Below, piece by piece: positions 45,841-58,265 of a DNA stretch of 64,000 nt (its first letter is position 1; each line of letters begins with the position of its first letter). Made by a program: the position numbers and the translations under genes. The stretch is taken from assembly GCF_910592395.1 (NCBI RefSeq), contig NC_088320.1, positions 5,022,001 through 5,086,000 on the forward strand, read 5' to 3'. The notes under the pieces are model-generated. The model saw only the letters and a program-made list of their open reading frames with translations. It was not told the origin of the DNA and did not search any database. The DNA is from Lineus longissimus (taxonomy: Eukaryota > Nemertea > Pilidiophora > Heteronemertea > Lineidae).

Positions 45841-46107
45841 TTATTTACTTTCCAACCCGTCCTCGTAAGTACAAAATCCGATGGTCATCATCTCTGGGTC
45901 GACGATCAGTGCGTATCCACAGCAATGCCAACATACGTTCAAAAACTGTTCCTTCCCAAGTATGAAAATAATCCAAGGGGATCCTGCGTTCTTCTCTGAT
46001 CGGGCCAGAGTGAGTCCATATGCAGTGGGCAGTATCCTGCAGGCAGTTGAATGTCGGGACCTTTCGCCCCATTCCGGACCCAACTCCCGGATGGAGCAAT
46101 ACAGCAA
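45841..46107 (-). other. Open reading frame of uncertain status at the duplication edge
   Basis: Two overlapping minus-strand frames (88 and 84 residues) are open here, and either could be a terminal exon after a CTGCCTGCAG acceptor. No domain is recognised. The left breakpoint of the 3.85 kb duplication (46018) cuts through it, so only its 5' part is repeated at 49878-49970. Confidence 0.2.
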
Positions 46108-46767
46108 CCCCGAAATTAGGTTACGTTCATCGGCATGAATAATCTAGTACACTCCGTGGTTAACCCTGAACAAGATTGCTTTTAATGACCACAGAGTACC
46201 GTGCAGTGTACGATTTTTAATGGCTGTAATAAGCGAAATTACCATTCACTCTGGTTTCAAAAAAGTCTTTGGGGAAAGCACATTTTTTTGATGGGGAAGG
46301 GGCAAGAATTCTATACATGTATATTCGGACCCGAGCTTTGAGTCTAGGTATGGCATCCGCACAAGTTGTATGCTAAATCACGAAATATACCACCAGAGCA
46401 GCACTGCTTCTAACGATCACCAGCAAATCATATATTTTCACTGCATCAGGAAAGAAATTCCATTGGCAGCGCTTTTCAATATCACAGCGCTGTCTAATGT
46501 GGCTAAAAGGGCTTTACTTCAGGAGATAAAAGGAGGGGGGGGGGGGGCTGGAAGGGGGCCTGAGGAACGAAACTAGTCCATACTTTTTCAATTTTATCAC
46601 AGAACTTTGGACAAGTTCTGCTTGATCAGCGAAACAAAATCAAACTCTGCATATATATACTAGTGTTTAGGACTAGAGAAGATTTATATAGGGATGTGAC
46701 TGCCATGCCATCTGTCAGAGGCCGCACTTGGCAGCATTCTGATCAACGAGCCATCCATACTCATTGG

Positions 46768-46990
46768 GCGACCCGCGTGGTCAGATCATCACCAACACAG
46801 ATGCCAGGGTCGCAATGATGAATGAGGGGTGGTCAGATTCTGACATCGCAACATTCGGATCTGAGGACTAAATGTATCAAAACTAACACCAAGGGAGACA
46901 TCGGGAGACCCGCGTGGTAAGATCATCGCCACAGTAGTGGTCAGAGTCTCAATAATGAATGCGGGGTGGTCAGATTACTGAAATCGAAGC
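46768..46990. repeat. Internal ~131 bp duplicated block
   Basis: GACCCGCGTGGTCAGATCAT and GACCCGCGTGGTAAGATCAT start two related blocks of about 90 bp, each ending near GGGGTGGTCAGATT. The pair recurs in copy B at about 50620-50845, so it predates the large duplication. Confidence 0.75.
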
Positions 46991-47381
46991 CGGGTATTCT
47001 ACATCTCGGTTAACTTTCTTAAGTTGCAGTCCCTCATGTCCTGGCCAAACTCGATCAGGTGAAGAAAGCAACTCCGTCTTCTCCTGTCGCTAATTATCTT
47101 GTTCACAACATTTGAAAATTGACGCCTGTGTAGCAGTCTTAAATGTCCGCCTTCTAAAAGTATCCGCTCCAATTGTTTAGAGATTCGTAACCTTTATCTC
47201 AGAGACAATTAAAAAGCGACTAATAAAATCCTTGATTCCCGGACTATCTGTTTCTAAAACTAACTAATACTTGTTTGGCGCATGATGTCCGTCCTTTCAT
47301 CGACTCTGCCCAAAACAACACGCAAAATACACGCGGTAGGTACATGTATCATGATCTTCTAATGAGTTTAATCTCTCCGAC

Positions 47382-48587
47382 TTATATACAATCCGCAAAC
47401 ACGCGGACTGTTTTACCAATGGATGTCACGATATGGTGTCCCCGTACAGAGACATCGCCTCCTCCTCGAGAGCGTGGTTCAACATTCTTAAACGACCATT
47501 CTGAAAATCCGTTGGTTCTAAACACTGACCTCCCTAAGGAGCAAGAACCATTTCGCTCGCACTGGACCGTCACCTCATCGCGGTCTGTAGCTGAAACATC
47601 ACACACGTACTCAATGGGTTCACTTCTGGTGATGTGGACGAGTTGATTCTCTTTCAGCTCATAGACATCGATGCCTCGGTTCCATACAGTTACAAAGACG
47701 AACCTGCCACAACATGCTATTTGTCCAGACCTTTCTTTGACTTTCTGTGAGAGGACAACGGATCCATCTTGACCGAACACCTTCACCATTTCCCCGTCCA
47801 TGATAACGCATTTATGGCGTTCCATGACGTCAAATGACAACATATACATACGCTCGATGACATCTAGGTAAGTGGTTGATTTTATATTGCTTGTTTCAGA
47901 ATCAAATATACTAACAGAACAGTTGCTACCAAACGGCACACACAGGACCGCCAGATTACCATCAGGAGTTGCAGCAATATGCCGCAGGTCCGTTATGTAT
48001 CGAGTTATCGTATGTTTGGGTTTATCAGGGAACTCGAAGATGTCGATTTGGTATGGTGAACCAGCGGAAGCGTTTACGGTGTAAGTGACGGCAAACTTGC
48101 TTCCGAGATTTGCAATGCTTACAATGTCGGAGTTGTAGGTCTTTTCAAATACCAATTGACACTGCCCAATATCCCGCTGGCGAGGTTTCCCATATGGTAT
48201 TTCGTTTAGCTCCCCATCAAGGTCGGTCTTATTAACAGTCACGGTGCCTATGGCGCCTCCTTTTAATGCCTCATTTGGCGCTCCAGGTGCCGGTTTCTCG
48301 TGAAAATGATCACCAACTCTAACAGCTCCCACTAGTTCAAGGTTTTCTACATCAGTGCCATCTCCAGTGTAGTTAACCAAACCACCGACACCTCTCTCCG
48401 ATAGAGGGCTCTCAGCGTAACATGTCGGACAATGAATGATCGCACTTTCGGGGTTTGATTTTGCGAGATGGTTTGAAAGGCACCTTGGGCAGAAGATGTG
48501 CTTGCATACACTCAGCATCTTCACCACGGGAAAAGACTCCAAACATATCGGACAGGTTTGGCTGACGCTGGCTATCTTGGACGCCAT
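47382..48587 (-). CDS. RING-finger protein with propeller-like C-terminus, copy A
   Basis: An intronless gene of 401 residues. The N-terminal C3HC4 RING has zinc ligands C12, C15, C28, H30, C33, C36, C53 and C56, with the typical TCPICLESF start and HIFCPRCL middle. The remaining ~300 residues are beta-rich and repetitive (for example IDIFEFPDKP, LAVLCVPFG, VVLSQKVKE, GIDVYELKE). This resembles the NHL/WD-type propellers of TRIM-like E3 ligases. No B-box or coiled coil is evident. The likely role is ubiquitin ligation with propeller-mediated substrate recognition; the substrate is unknown. It is almost identical to copy B. Confidence 0.85.
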   Translation of the reverse strand: MASKIASVSQTCPICLESFPVVKMLSVCKHIFCPRCLSNHLAKSNPESAIIHCPTCYAESPLSERGVGGLVNYTGDGTDVENLELVGAVRVGDHFHEKPAPGAPNEALKGGAIGTVTVNKTDLDGELNEIPYGKPRQRDIGQCQLVFEKTYNSDIVSIANLGSKFAVTYTVNASAGSPYQIDIFEFPDKPKHTITRYITDLRHIAATPDGNLAVLCVPFGSNCSVSIFDSETSNIKSTTYLDVIERMYMLSFDVMERHKCVIMDGEMVKVFGQDGSVVLSQKVKERSGQIACCGRFVFVTVWNRGIDVYELKENQLVHITRSEPIEYVCDVSATDRDEVTVQCERNGSCSLGRSVFRTNGFSEWSFKNVEPRSRGGGDVSVRGHHIVTSIGKTVRVFADCI

Positions 48588-51232
48588 CTTGCTAATTATC
48601 TGGCAAAAAAAACCGATGAGATTTTAAGTATTTCACAAGAGTACATGAAGAAAGAATGCCTATTCTTTTCTCAAACCCCGTTGCTCAGGAAAGAGTTATG
48701 TGTAAAAAGTTGATTCCTAGATTTACTATTATGATGTACTAGAGGGCACGGTGACTGAGTGAAGCCCAAAGCGTATAGGCCTACTTTGTACTCTTTTGAT
48801 TATATAAAATTCGCTGAACAACCCCTTTCCTTTCAAAATCACTTAATACGCGAGTTTTGTTTACATTAGCAACGACATGTCTTACTCAAAACAAATATTT
48901 TAAACTCTCACTAGCACAAAAGTGAAATATGTCTCTCGTATCAATGCAACTGTCGTTCACCGTGACACAGCACTTGAACCAGTATTTGCATTGGTTTTGA
49001 AAGAAGTACGCCGTTCGTAACCACTGGTGCTCCAGAGAGGGTTGATTAGATCACACACAAGATCTTTTACGAAATTGAAAAAAGATGTTTGTTCTGTTGG
49101 TGGAATTTTCATTTCTTACCTTTCATTTCAGAATGTTGACGGCACGGCGTCGAGTAATTTCGTTGCCAACTCGAACAGACAAAGTTCAGAGGGAAGCTTC
49201 GAAAATACCAACATACGCCACTGTGTAAGACCTAGCTAGCGATATAAAGTCCTATCTGCCTGAAGATCAATGCGTAATTGGTCTACAAGTCGGCCTTTCC
49301 CGAGTTTAAGCAAGAAAGTGAAAGTCGTTCGTTGAAGAGATTGATCGAATGATCTGTACTCTGTACTCGTGCTTATCAAAATAATGTTTATTACAAATAT
49401 CATTATCACAAGTGACGCCTCAGTGGAGTTCATGTATCGATCGTACTGGCATTTCAACATCCATTTGCTTTAAGAGTGTCCCAGTCGTTGTTTGTGAGCG
49501 CGTGTATTTTTGAATATATGTACAGTACAACCTCTCTGTACATTGTATTTAGAAAATATCAGATTTTAGATTTGAACGAGCGGCGTGGTAGGCCTTTAAC
49601 TGCTACAATAATAGACGCTGGAATTGAAGGACAATCTCCACCTCCCAATTCGAGACTACTTGAAATCTTCTGGTTCCGCAACGTTGTGCGGTTACCATAT
49701 GACACCAATTGTTGTTGATTCTGGGTTTTTTCTTCTCTGAAGTTGCTTCCTTGGTGATTTCTACATGTGAAAGTCCGCACTCATTGTTTTCCATCAGAAA
49801 AAAACCATGCCAATTGCAACAACACAATAACAACAACAACAACAACAACGACGACGACAACAACAACGACAACAACTATATGCAGTGGGCAGTATCCCGC
49901 AGGCAGTGGAATGTCGGGACCTTTCGCCCCATTCCGGACCCAACTCCCGGATGGAGCAATACAGCAACCCCGAAATTAGGTTACGTTCATCGGCATGAAT
50001 AATCTAGTACACTCCGTGGAACTGAACAAGATTGCTTTTAATGACCACCGAGTACAGTGCAGTGTACGATTTTTAATGGCTGTAATAAGCGAAATTACCA
50101 TTCACTCTGGTTTCAAAAAAGTCTTTGGGAAAGTACATTTTTTTTGATGGGGAAGGGGCAAGAATTCTATACATGTATATTCAGACCCGAGCTTTGAGTC
50201 GAGGTATGGCATCCGCACAAGTTGTATGCTAAATCACGAAATATACCACCAGAGCAGCACTGCTTCTAACGATCACCAGCAAATCATATATTTTTCACTG
50301 CATTAGGAAATAAATTCCATTGGCAGCGCCGTTCAATATCACAGCGCTGTCTAATCGGGCTAAAAGGGCTTTACTTCGGGAGATAAAAGGGGAGGTGGCT
50401 GGAAGGGGGCCTGAGGAACGAAACTAGTCCATACTTTTTCAATTTTATCACAGAACTTTGGACAAGTTCTGCTTGATCAGCGAAACAAAATCAAACTCTG
50501 CATATATATACTAGTGTTTAGGACTAGAGAAGATTTATATAGGGATGTGACTGCCATGCCATCTGTCAGAGGCTGCAGTTGGCAGCATTCTGATCAACGA
50601 GCTATCCTTACTCATTGGGCGACCCGCGTGGTCAGATCATCACCAAAACAGATGCCAGGGTCGCAATGATGAATGAGTGGTGGTCAGATTCTGACATCGC
50701 AACATTCGGATCAGAGGACTAAATGTATCAAAACTAACACCAAGGGAGACATCGGGAGACCCGCGTGGTAAGATCATCGCCACAGTAGTGGTCAGAGTCT
50801 CAATAATGAATGCGGGGTGGTCAGATTACTAAAATCGAAGCCGGGTATCCTACATCTCGGTTAACTTTCTTAAGTTGCTGTCCCTCATGTCCTGGCCAAA
50901 CTCGATCGGATGAAGAAAACAACTCCGTCTTTTCCTGTCGCTAATTATCTTGTTCACAACATTTGAAAATTGACGCCTGTGTAGCAGTCTTATATATCCG
51001 CCTTCTAAAAGTATCCGCTCCAATTGTTTAGCGATTCGTAACCTTTATCTCAGAGATAATTAAAAAGCGACTAATAAAATCCTTGATTCCCGGACTATCT
51101 GTTTCTAAAACTAACTAATACTTGTTTGGCGCATGATGTCCGTCCTTTCATCGACTCTGCCCAAAACAACACGCAAAATACACGCGGTAGGTACATGTAT
51201 CATGATCTTCTAATGAGTTTAATCTCTCCGAC
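48588..51232. other. Flanks between the two RING genes
   Basis: This holds the 5' flank of copy A up to the (AAC)n tract and then the 3' flank of copy B. No other gene was recognised. An (AAC)n/(GAC)n tract at about 49826-49876 marks the junction. Confidence 0.6.
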
Positions 51233-53721
51233 TTATATACAATCCGCAAACACGCGGACTGTTTTACCAATGGATGTCACGATATGGTGTCCCCGTACAG
51301 AGACATCGCCTCCTCCTCGAGAGCGTGGTTCAACATTCTTAAACGACCATTCTGAAAATCCGTTGGTTTTAAACACTGACCTCCCTAAGGAGCAAGAACC
51401 ATTTCGCTCGCACTGGACCGTCACCTCATCGCGGTCTGTAGCTGAAACATCACACACGTACTCAATGGGTTCACTTCTGGTGATGTGGACGAGTTGATTC
51501 TCTTTCAGCTCATAGACATCGATGCCTCGGTTCCATACAGTTACAAAGACAAACCTGCCACAACATGCTATTTGTCCAGACCTTTCTTTGACCTTCTGTG
51601 AGAGGACAACGGATCCATCTTGACCGAACACCTTCACCATTTCCCCGTCCATGATAACGCATTTATGGCGTTCCATGACGTCAAATGACAACATATACAT
51701 ACGCTCGATGACATCTAGGTAAGTGGTTGATTTTATATTGCTTGTTTCAGAATCAAATATACTAACAGAACAGTTGCTACCAAACGGCACACACAGGACC
51801 GCCAGATTACCATCAGGAGTTGCAGCAATATGCCTCAGGTCCGTTATGTCTCGAGTTATCGTATGTTTGGGTTTATCAGGGAACTCGAAGATGTCGATTT
51901 GGTATGGTGAACCAGCGGAAGCGTTTACGGTGTAAGTGACGGCAAAGTTGCTTCCGAGATTTGCAATGCTTACAATGTCGGAGTTGTAGGTCTTTTCAAA
52001 TACCAATTGACACTGCCCAATATCCCGCTGGCGAGGTTTCCCATATGGTATTTCGTTTAGCTCCCCATCAAGGTCGGTCTTATTAACAGTCACGGTGCCT
52101 ATGGCGCCTCCTTTTAATGCCTCATTTGGAGCTCCAGGTGCCGGTTTCTCGTGAAAATGATCACCAACTCTAACAGCTCCCACTAGTTCAAGGTTTTCTA
52201 CATCAGTGCCATCTCCAGTGTAGTTAACCAAACCACCGACAACTCTCTCCGATAGAGGGCTCTCAGCGTAACATGTCGGACAATGAATGATCGCATTTTC
52301 GGGGTTTGATTTTGCGAGATGGTTTGAAAGGCACCTTGGGCAGAAGATGTGCTTGCATACACTCAGCATCTTCACCACGGGAAAAGACTCCAAACATATC
52401 GGACAGGTTTGGCTGACGCTGGCTATCTTGGACGCCATCTTGCTAATTATCTGGCAAAAAAAACCGATGAGATTTTAAGTATTTCACAAGAGTACATGAA
52501 GAAAGAATGCCTATTCTTTTCTCAAACCCCGTTGCTCAGGAAAGAGTTATGTGTAAAAAGTTGATTCCTAGATTTACTATTATGATGTACTAGAGGGCAC
52601 GGTTACTGAGTGAAGCCCAAAGCGTATAGGCCTACTTTGTACTCTTTTGATTATATAAAATTCGCTGAACAACCCCTTTCCTTTCAAAATCACTTAATAC
52701 GCGAGTTTTGTTTACATTAGCAACGACATGTCTTACTCAAAACAAATATTTTAAACTCTCACTAGCACAAAAGTGAAATATGTCTCTCGTATCAATGCAA
52801 CTGTCGTTCACCGTGACACAGCACTTGAACCAGTATTTGCATTGGTTTTGAAAGAAGTACGCCGTTCGTAACCACTGGTGCTCCAGAGAGGGTTGATTAG
52901 ATCACACACAAGATCTTTTACGAAATTGAAAAAAGATGTTTGTTCTGTTGGTGGAATTTTCATTTCTTACCTTTCATTTCAGAATGTTGACGGCACGGCG
53001 TCGAGTAATTTCGTTGCCAACTCGAACAGACAAAGTTCAGAAGGAAGCTTCGAAAATACCAACATACGCCACTGTGTAAGACCTAGCTAGCGATATAAAG
53101 TCCTATCTGCCTGAAGATCAATGCGTAATTGGTCTACAAGTCGGCCTTTCCCGAGTTTAAGCAAGAAAGTGAAAGTCGTTCGTTGAAGAGATTCGCCGAA
53201 TGATCTGTACTCGTGCTTATCAAAATAATGTTTATTACAAATATCATTATCACAAGTGACGCCTCAGTGGAGTTCATGTATCGATCGTACTGGCATTTCA
53301 ACATCCATTTGCTTTTAGAGTGTCCCAGTCGTTGTTTGTGAGCGCGTGTATTTTTGAATATATGTACAGTACAACCTCTCTGTACATTGTATTTAGAAAA
53401 TATCAGATTTTAGATTTGAACGAGCGGCGTGGTAGGCCTTTAACTGCTACAATAATAGACGCTGGAATTGAAGGACAATCTCCACCTCCCAATTCGAGAC
53501 TACTTGAAATCTTCTGGTTCCGCAACGTTGTGCGGTTACCATATGACACCAATTGTTGTTGATTCTGGGTTTTTTCTTCTCTGAAGTTGCTTCCTTGGTG
53601 ATTTCTACATGTGAAAGTCCGCACTCATTGTTTTCCATCAGAAAAAAACCATGCCAATTGCAACAACACAATAACAACAACAACAACAACAACGACGACG
53701 ACGACAACAACGACAACAACA
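49878..53721. repeat. Tandem segmental duplication, copy B (about 3844 bp)
   Basis: Direct repeat of 46018-49877, ending in the same (AAC)n/(GAC)n tract at about 53672-53721. Small indels relative to copy A include a shorter G-run at about 50390 and a short deletion near 53200. Confidence 0.95.
51233..52438 (-). CDS. RING-finger protein with propeller-like C-terminus, copy B
   Basis: An intronless 401-residue paralogue of the gene at 47382-48587. All eight RING zinc ligands are retained and there is no stop or frameshift. Five residues differ from copy A: Asn for Ser near residue 48, Val for Gly after LSER, Asn for Lys in LGSxFAV, Asp for Tyr in TRxITD, and Lys for Arg in SVFxTNG. About four or five changes are synonymous. 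Both copies look intact, so redundancy or early divergence are both possible. Confidence 0.85.
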   Translation of the reverse strand: MASKIASVSQTCPICLESFPVVKMLSVCKHIFCPRCLSNHLAKSNPENAIIHCPTCYAESPLSERVVGGLVNYTGDGTDVENLELVGAVRVGDHFHEKPAPGAPNEALKGGAIGTVTVNKTDLDGELNEIPYGKPRQRDIGQCQLVFEKTYNSDIVSIANLGSNFAVTYTVNASAGSPYQIDIFEFPDKPKHTITRDITDLRHIAATPDGNLAVLCVPFGSNCSVSIFDSETSNIKSTTYLDVIERMYMLSFDVMERHKCVIMDGEMVKVFGQDGSVVLSQKVKERSGQIACCGRFVFVTVWNRGIDVYELKENQLVHITRSEPIEYVCDVSATDRDEVTVQCERNGSCSLGRSVFKTNGFSEWSFKNVEPRSRGGGDVSVRGHHIVTSIGKTVRVFADCI

Positions 53722-54765
53722 ATTTACAAAGAACTACATTGATATTGTACAACAAAAAATAAGAATATATTTAAAATCTATCAATAGATGAGTAAATGAA
53801 TAAATAAATAGATCCTCTTTTGCCGATAAATTACAATTTACTCATGTTTGGATGTTAACAAAACAAATATCGTTGGGTAAACATTTCTAGCCAGGTGGTC
53901 AGAATACATGTACATAGGCCTACTCTAGTTTCACCGTAAGACCCACGAAATCGAAACATGCCAAGCCAGAACATGACGCCAAGACCATCGGACGAACTTG
54001 GTGCTGCCAACCAATTGTTTATCCACACTAAACATGTTAATAGTCATCGATCGACCATGTGCATGATATCAAACTTGGATTAAATAATCTAAAACTGGTT
54101 GTGGATTGGTGAAACTGGTACCTCTTGATCATATGTGCTCGTTTCGACGCTTTCAGTGATATCATAGAGCAGAGAAGGGAAAGATGGCACTCGCGCATTG
54201 ATTCCAAGGGCGTGTCACAACATGTTCTGAGGTCAAAGTATCCATGGCGGCATTGTCCAATACAGAAGTGATGATAACCAAAATTTTACTATTGCATTCT
54301 TGCTCATGGTATATGTATTTGAAGATATATTAACTCAGCCTTGACCTTTGTTCCACGTAATTGTTACTTGGATGCATGAAAATGAAATGCCCTTGAAACG
54401 AGGTCAAATAAACTTGGAGAAAATAGTTCGGATGGTTTCCACAAATTTGTTGGTCGTTTTTCTGCTTGATTGAAAGTGGATAACAAGTTCAGACCGCAAC
54501 ATTGGTGTATTTCACTTCCGGCATTGCACCTTCTTGTATGATTAAACCGCCAGGGGAGATGCACGATTCGGTCCATTTCTCCTTTGATATTCGGAAACAA
54601 AAATTAGGGATCAAATAGAATTATCCGGAATTGTCCATCCGCTCAGAGCTCTATCTTGAAAATGTACAACAAAAGTAAAAATGCGTTGTTTCAAAAATAG
54701 TCCGTCTGGAAAGTAGTCCCTACACCAAGTGTGTCACAGTTTCGAGGTCGTGTTGATGTCTCCAT
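53722..54765. other. Intergenic, no gene recognised
   Basis: AT-rich sequence immediately after the duplication, without supported exons. Confidence 0.5.
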
Positions 54766-55551
54766 CTATCGGCGACGCAACCATCTCATGTAAGAGGGAA
54801 TGTTGTCCTCCGAGTCAAAGTCCTCTAGCGACATAGTATCGTCGCTATAGGGTGCGTCTACTCTGCGGATAAGAAAACAATAGGGAAGATTTTATTTTTC
54901 AGTATTCATTAAAAAGTAGTAACATAGCATATTTTAAGAAGGGCATTGAATCATCGACCTACACATGTTTTTACAACGGAGTCGATCGGAGGACATTTGA
55001 GAGAAGCCTCCCACTAGTACAGCCAAGGTGTACTTGTTCATTCACGTGCGTAACCGGATAAAAAACCTGATTAATTTAGTTAAAACTTTTGCCAACGGCG
55101 GCGCTGATTCAGTGCCCAAATGAGTATTTTTGTGATGTGATGCCATTGCTCATTTCCCTTTATTGTTCTTTGTTAAAATCCAACTACAGAGTCAAGTTAT
55201 GAAAGAAATCAAGGTATTCTTCCTATCTTAGCATGTTTCTGGCTCATTAGAGTCACGACACATACAATATGACACCAGCTCAACCGTTCTGATGCGTGAT
55301 AAAAGAATAAAAAAGGAGGCACTACAAGGCATCACAGCTTAATTAGGATGAACTGTTCAGCTTCGAGCACCATTTTTAAACCAGAGTGCAGTTTAGTTGG
55401 CATTTGATGTCTCGTATTTGAAATGCTTTTTTCATGGAAAATCTACCGCCTTATATTAGTTTTGCAGATTGCGTTGTAAAACTCACCAAATATCGACTCC
55501 CCGGCATTGTTCCGTCTGTAGGTTGATCGCTTGTTTACGCTTCGCCCAAAT
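54766..55551 (-). CDS. Candidate last two exons of an unidentified gene
   Basis: Exon 55551-55487 (GTAACAG acceptor, GTGAGT donor) and exon 54860-54766 join in phase through the second AG of a tandem CAGAG acceptor. The joined tail has a basic stretch (GRSVNKRSTYRRNN) followed by an acidic one (DDTMSLEDFDSED) and ends SYMRWLRRR before TAG. If the first AG were used instead, the frame would stop at once. No domain is recognised. The composition would suit a cytoplasmic tail. Upstream exons were not found. Confidence 0.35.
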
Positions 55552-58190
55552 CTGTAACGATGAATGTAAACAGCAATTAGTGATGACGATTTCGCATTTT
55601 CTGTCTACGTCACAAGTTTTGTGTATCAGGTTCCCTTTACTCTTCTCTTTCTTCTTCTAGCTCTTCTTGTTCCTCTTTCTCTTCTTAAACCTCAAACAAA
55701 ATTACAAATGTTTACATTTCCCGTTCTTTACTGATCATTTCTTGACGAATGGTTAAGAAATCGTCAGGTTTTTATCTACATAAATAATGTATCTCCTTAA
55801 ATGAGAAATTTCACTTCAAATATCGATTAGAAAAAAAAGGTCCACTGCCTAGACATATAAAGAAATCGTCAAATCGTCGACTTATTTTTCCTAATTTGCA
55901 AAAGTCTTACTCGGATATTTTATTGATTTCCAAAATGAAATGCTAGATCAATCAAACTCTGAAGAAATCGGTCCAGCAGTTTTTGCACATCTGCCCGAAT
56001 GAACACGGACAATGACCACTGTTTACTTCCACGAGGCTAAATATGATAAAAACATCAGGATGAGTCTGGAGAAAATGGGGACATTTGTTGATAGAACCAC
56101 CCAATTAGGTACATGTACATGTATGATGGGGAAAAAAGTCAATGCCATTTAGTCTGAACACATATAGGTTTCATGGAAATTAAGCCTCTGTGTTCTCATA
56201 TTACCGATAGACTCTTGGATGTATTAGAAAAGAATATAAAACCATGGGTTGAATGGTGAGATGAATACCCATTACTTGTGCCAGGCTTCAATTGACAGGA
56301 ATACAAAGATAGGCCACCTATTCCCTTTCTTGAAAACAGCCAGAAGCCATTAATCCTCTTTGAAAACCGCCTCCCTCTCAACCGCAAGGGGCTGGGCCAC
56401 CACCGAACCTTTCCATACTTCGGTGACGAGATCTTTACCCCGCGATTCTTTACATCAACTTGCCACCCGCGGGCTGTTTGTGCTATTGTTAGTAACATCT
56501 ACTATCCGCAGACAATCAACCTTGGCGGAAAATAATGAAAAGTGCCACGCCTATAATAAAGGCTTATAACGCACCAAATGTAACATGTAACATAAGTGAA
56601 ATAATGTATCCGACGTGGCCTTATCGTTTTAATAATCCGGATAGGCTGATCAAAGCCATTTTCTGGTGAGTGCGGCGTCTTAATGTCCGCGGCCTAATAG
56701 AGAGCGACTTCTAATTTGTCTGAGTGGCCATGGGGGTGAGGCAGAAAAAATAGTGTCGGAAATCAAACAGTTTATATGGTGTTTGTAACGGTCGTCTGTC
56801 AAAGAAGTTGCCATTTTTGATCGCGCCGGAAGGTTCTAGAATACCAACCGGAAGTCATTATATTATACATGTATGTTTGAGCTTCAGGACTTTGTCAATA
56901 GAAAATATAACATTGAAACCAAATATTTCAATCCCCTTCATGTGCCTCGATCTCCTACGTCAATTACACCCCCAGATTTTTTTAAGACGCGCAATTCCCC
57001 TTCGATCAGACCCCCAGTCCCCTTGGTCCTCTATTCTCATCGATTAGACACCCTATCCCCCTTTAGGGGCTTCAGTCCCCTTCAACTAGACGCCCGATCC
57101 CCATTAGGCGCCTCCATCCCTTCATATAAGATGCAACAATTTGACAGGATTCATCAGCCGATTCACAGTGACACATTGATTAAGACCAACACCTGCAACG
57201 CGCCCATTAAATCTTTCTCGATTACCTGATTTGACCAACAGCACCTAGTAGTTTACGTCCGGCAGTTTCGCGTGTTCTGCCGGTGACAGAGTGGCGCGCG
57301 TAGGCGATGCGTAAAGATGTGTTTCACAGGCGAAATGATTGGTCGTAATGACGATTATTGGAGCAATTAACGCCACCTGTGAAAATGACTTGGTCAGTTC
57401 CTTATTGCCGGCTACGCACCATGATACTAATACCAACAGCAAATTAAATTGTTACGCCGTTTGTAATTACTGGTGGCCCAGGAGAATAGAAATGCAGTTA
57501 TACACAATGCCGCAGCGCAGTTATCATGCATACGAATTTCCTGAAACATGGTATCAACAGTGTTTATCTGTCTTGACAACAACAATGCTGAAGTGCCATT
57601 CAATATGTTAAATTGGGATGGACATTGCTTTGGCAACGCCAACTTATCCGATGGCCATGACGTCATGTTTCGGCTTGACCGTTGTGTCGATTTCGCAGTA
57701 ATTAATGAAGCGGTTTTATATTGGTAAGACTAGTCTCATATGTATTTTTGCTGAGATTATAGATGCCCTAATTTCCAAAACCATCCAACTGTCAACTACA
57801 TCCACTTTATACTGCTTAAAATAAAAGGATCAAAAGTATTTTCATTAGAATTTTACCGCAGGCGTATTTTTTCTTGTTTACCGCGAATTAAAAAAGGCGG
57901 ATCAAGGAACTTTATGTCTGAGGGTGTATTACATGATATCCCGTGTATCACATTCTTCAATCTTGGTAGCACTACAGAGGGAATGATAGCGAAAGTGCGT
58001 GGCTATCGAGTTGCTAAAGGAACAAAATGGGAATAAGAGCTGTTGGTTTTTTTGTTGAAAATGGCTTCCAGCTGGATCGTGGGTTCTCCAAACAGTATCG
58101 ATGGAAAGTCCAAGTTCAACTACAATATAATGCACCAGAACGGAATGTAACTGTGTGCTCACCCTGCAAAGTTTTGAACGAACGGAGTAA
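55552..58190. other. Intergenic or intronic, no gene recognised
   Basis: Contains a pyrimidine-rich tract at about 55636-55690. Degenerate C-rich repeats of roughly 27 bp (AGACxCCCxATCCCC types) lie at about 56930-57125. No supported exon was seen. Confidence 0.45.
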
Positions 58191-58199
58191 GCTTTTAAG

Positions 58200-58265
58200 A
58201 CTGTAGTTGAGAGCACTATAAACTGTAGTTGAGAGCACTATAAACTGTAGTTGAGAGCACTATTC
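58200..58265. repeat. 22 bp tandem repeat, three copies
   Basis: ACTGTAGTTGAGAGCACTAT followed by AA is repeated at 58200, 58222 and 58244 with almost no change. Confidence 0.95.

Larger units (their letters stand above)
46018..49877. repeat. Tandem segmental duplication, copy A (3860 bp)
   Basis: It runs from ATATGCAGTGGGCAG to an (AAC)n microsatellite at about 49826-49876. The next copy starts directly afterwards. Copies share the RING gene, both flanks and the terminal microsatellite. In the coding part about ten of 1206 bases differ. Confidence 0.95.

Noticed and set aside
47275-47646. 123-residue plus-strand frame, repeated at 51126-51497
   Set aside because: It is antisense to the RING genes and is duplicated only because the segment is.
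49603-49875. Leu/Asn/Thr-rich frames around 49.8 and 53.7 kb
   Set aside because: They are translations of the (AAC)n/(GAC)n tracts.
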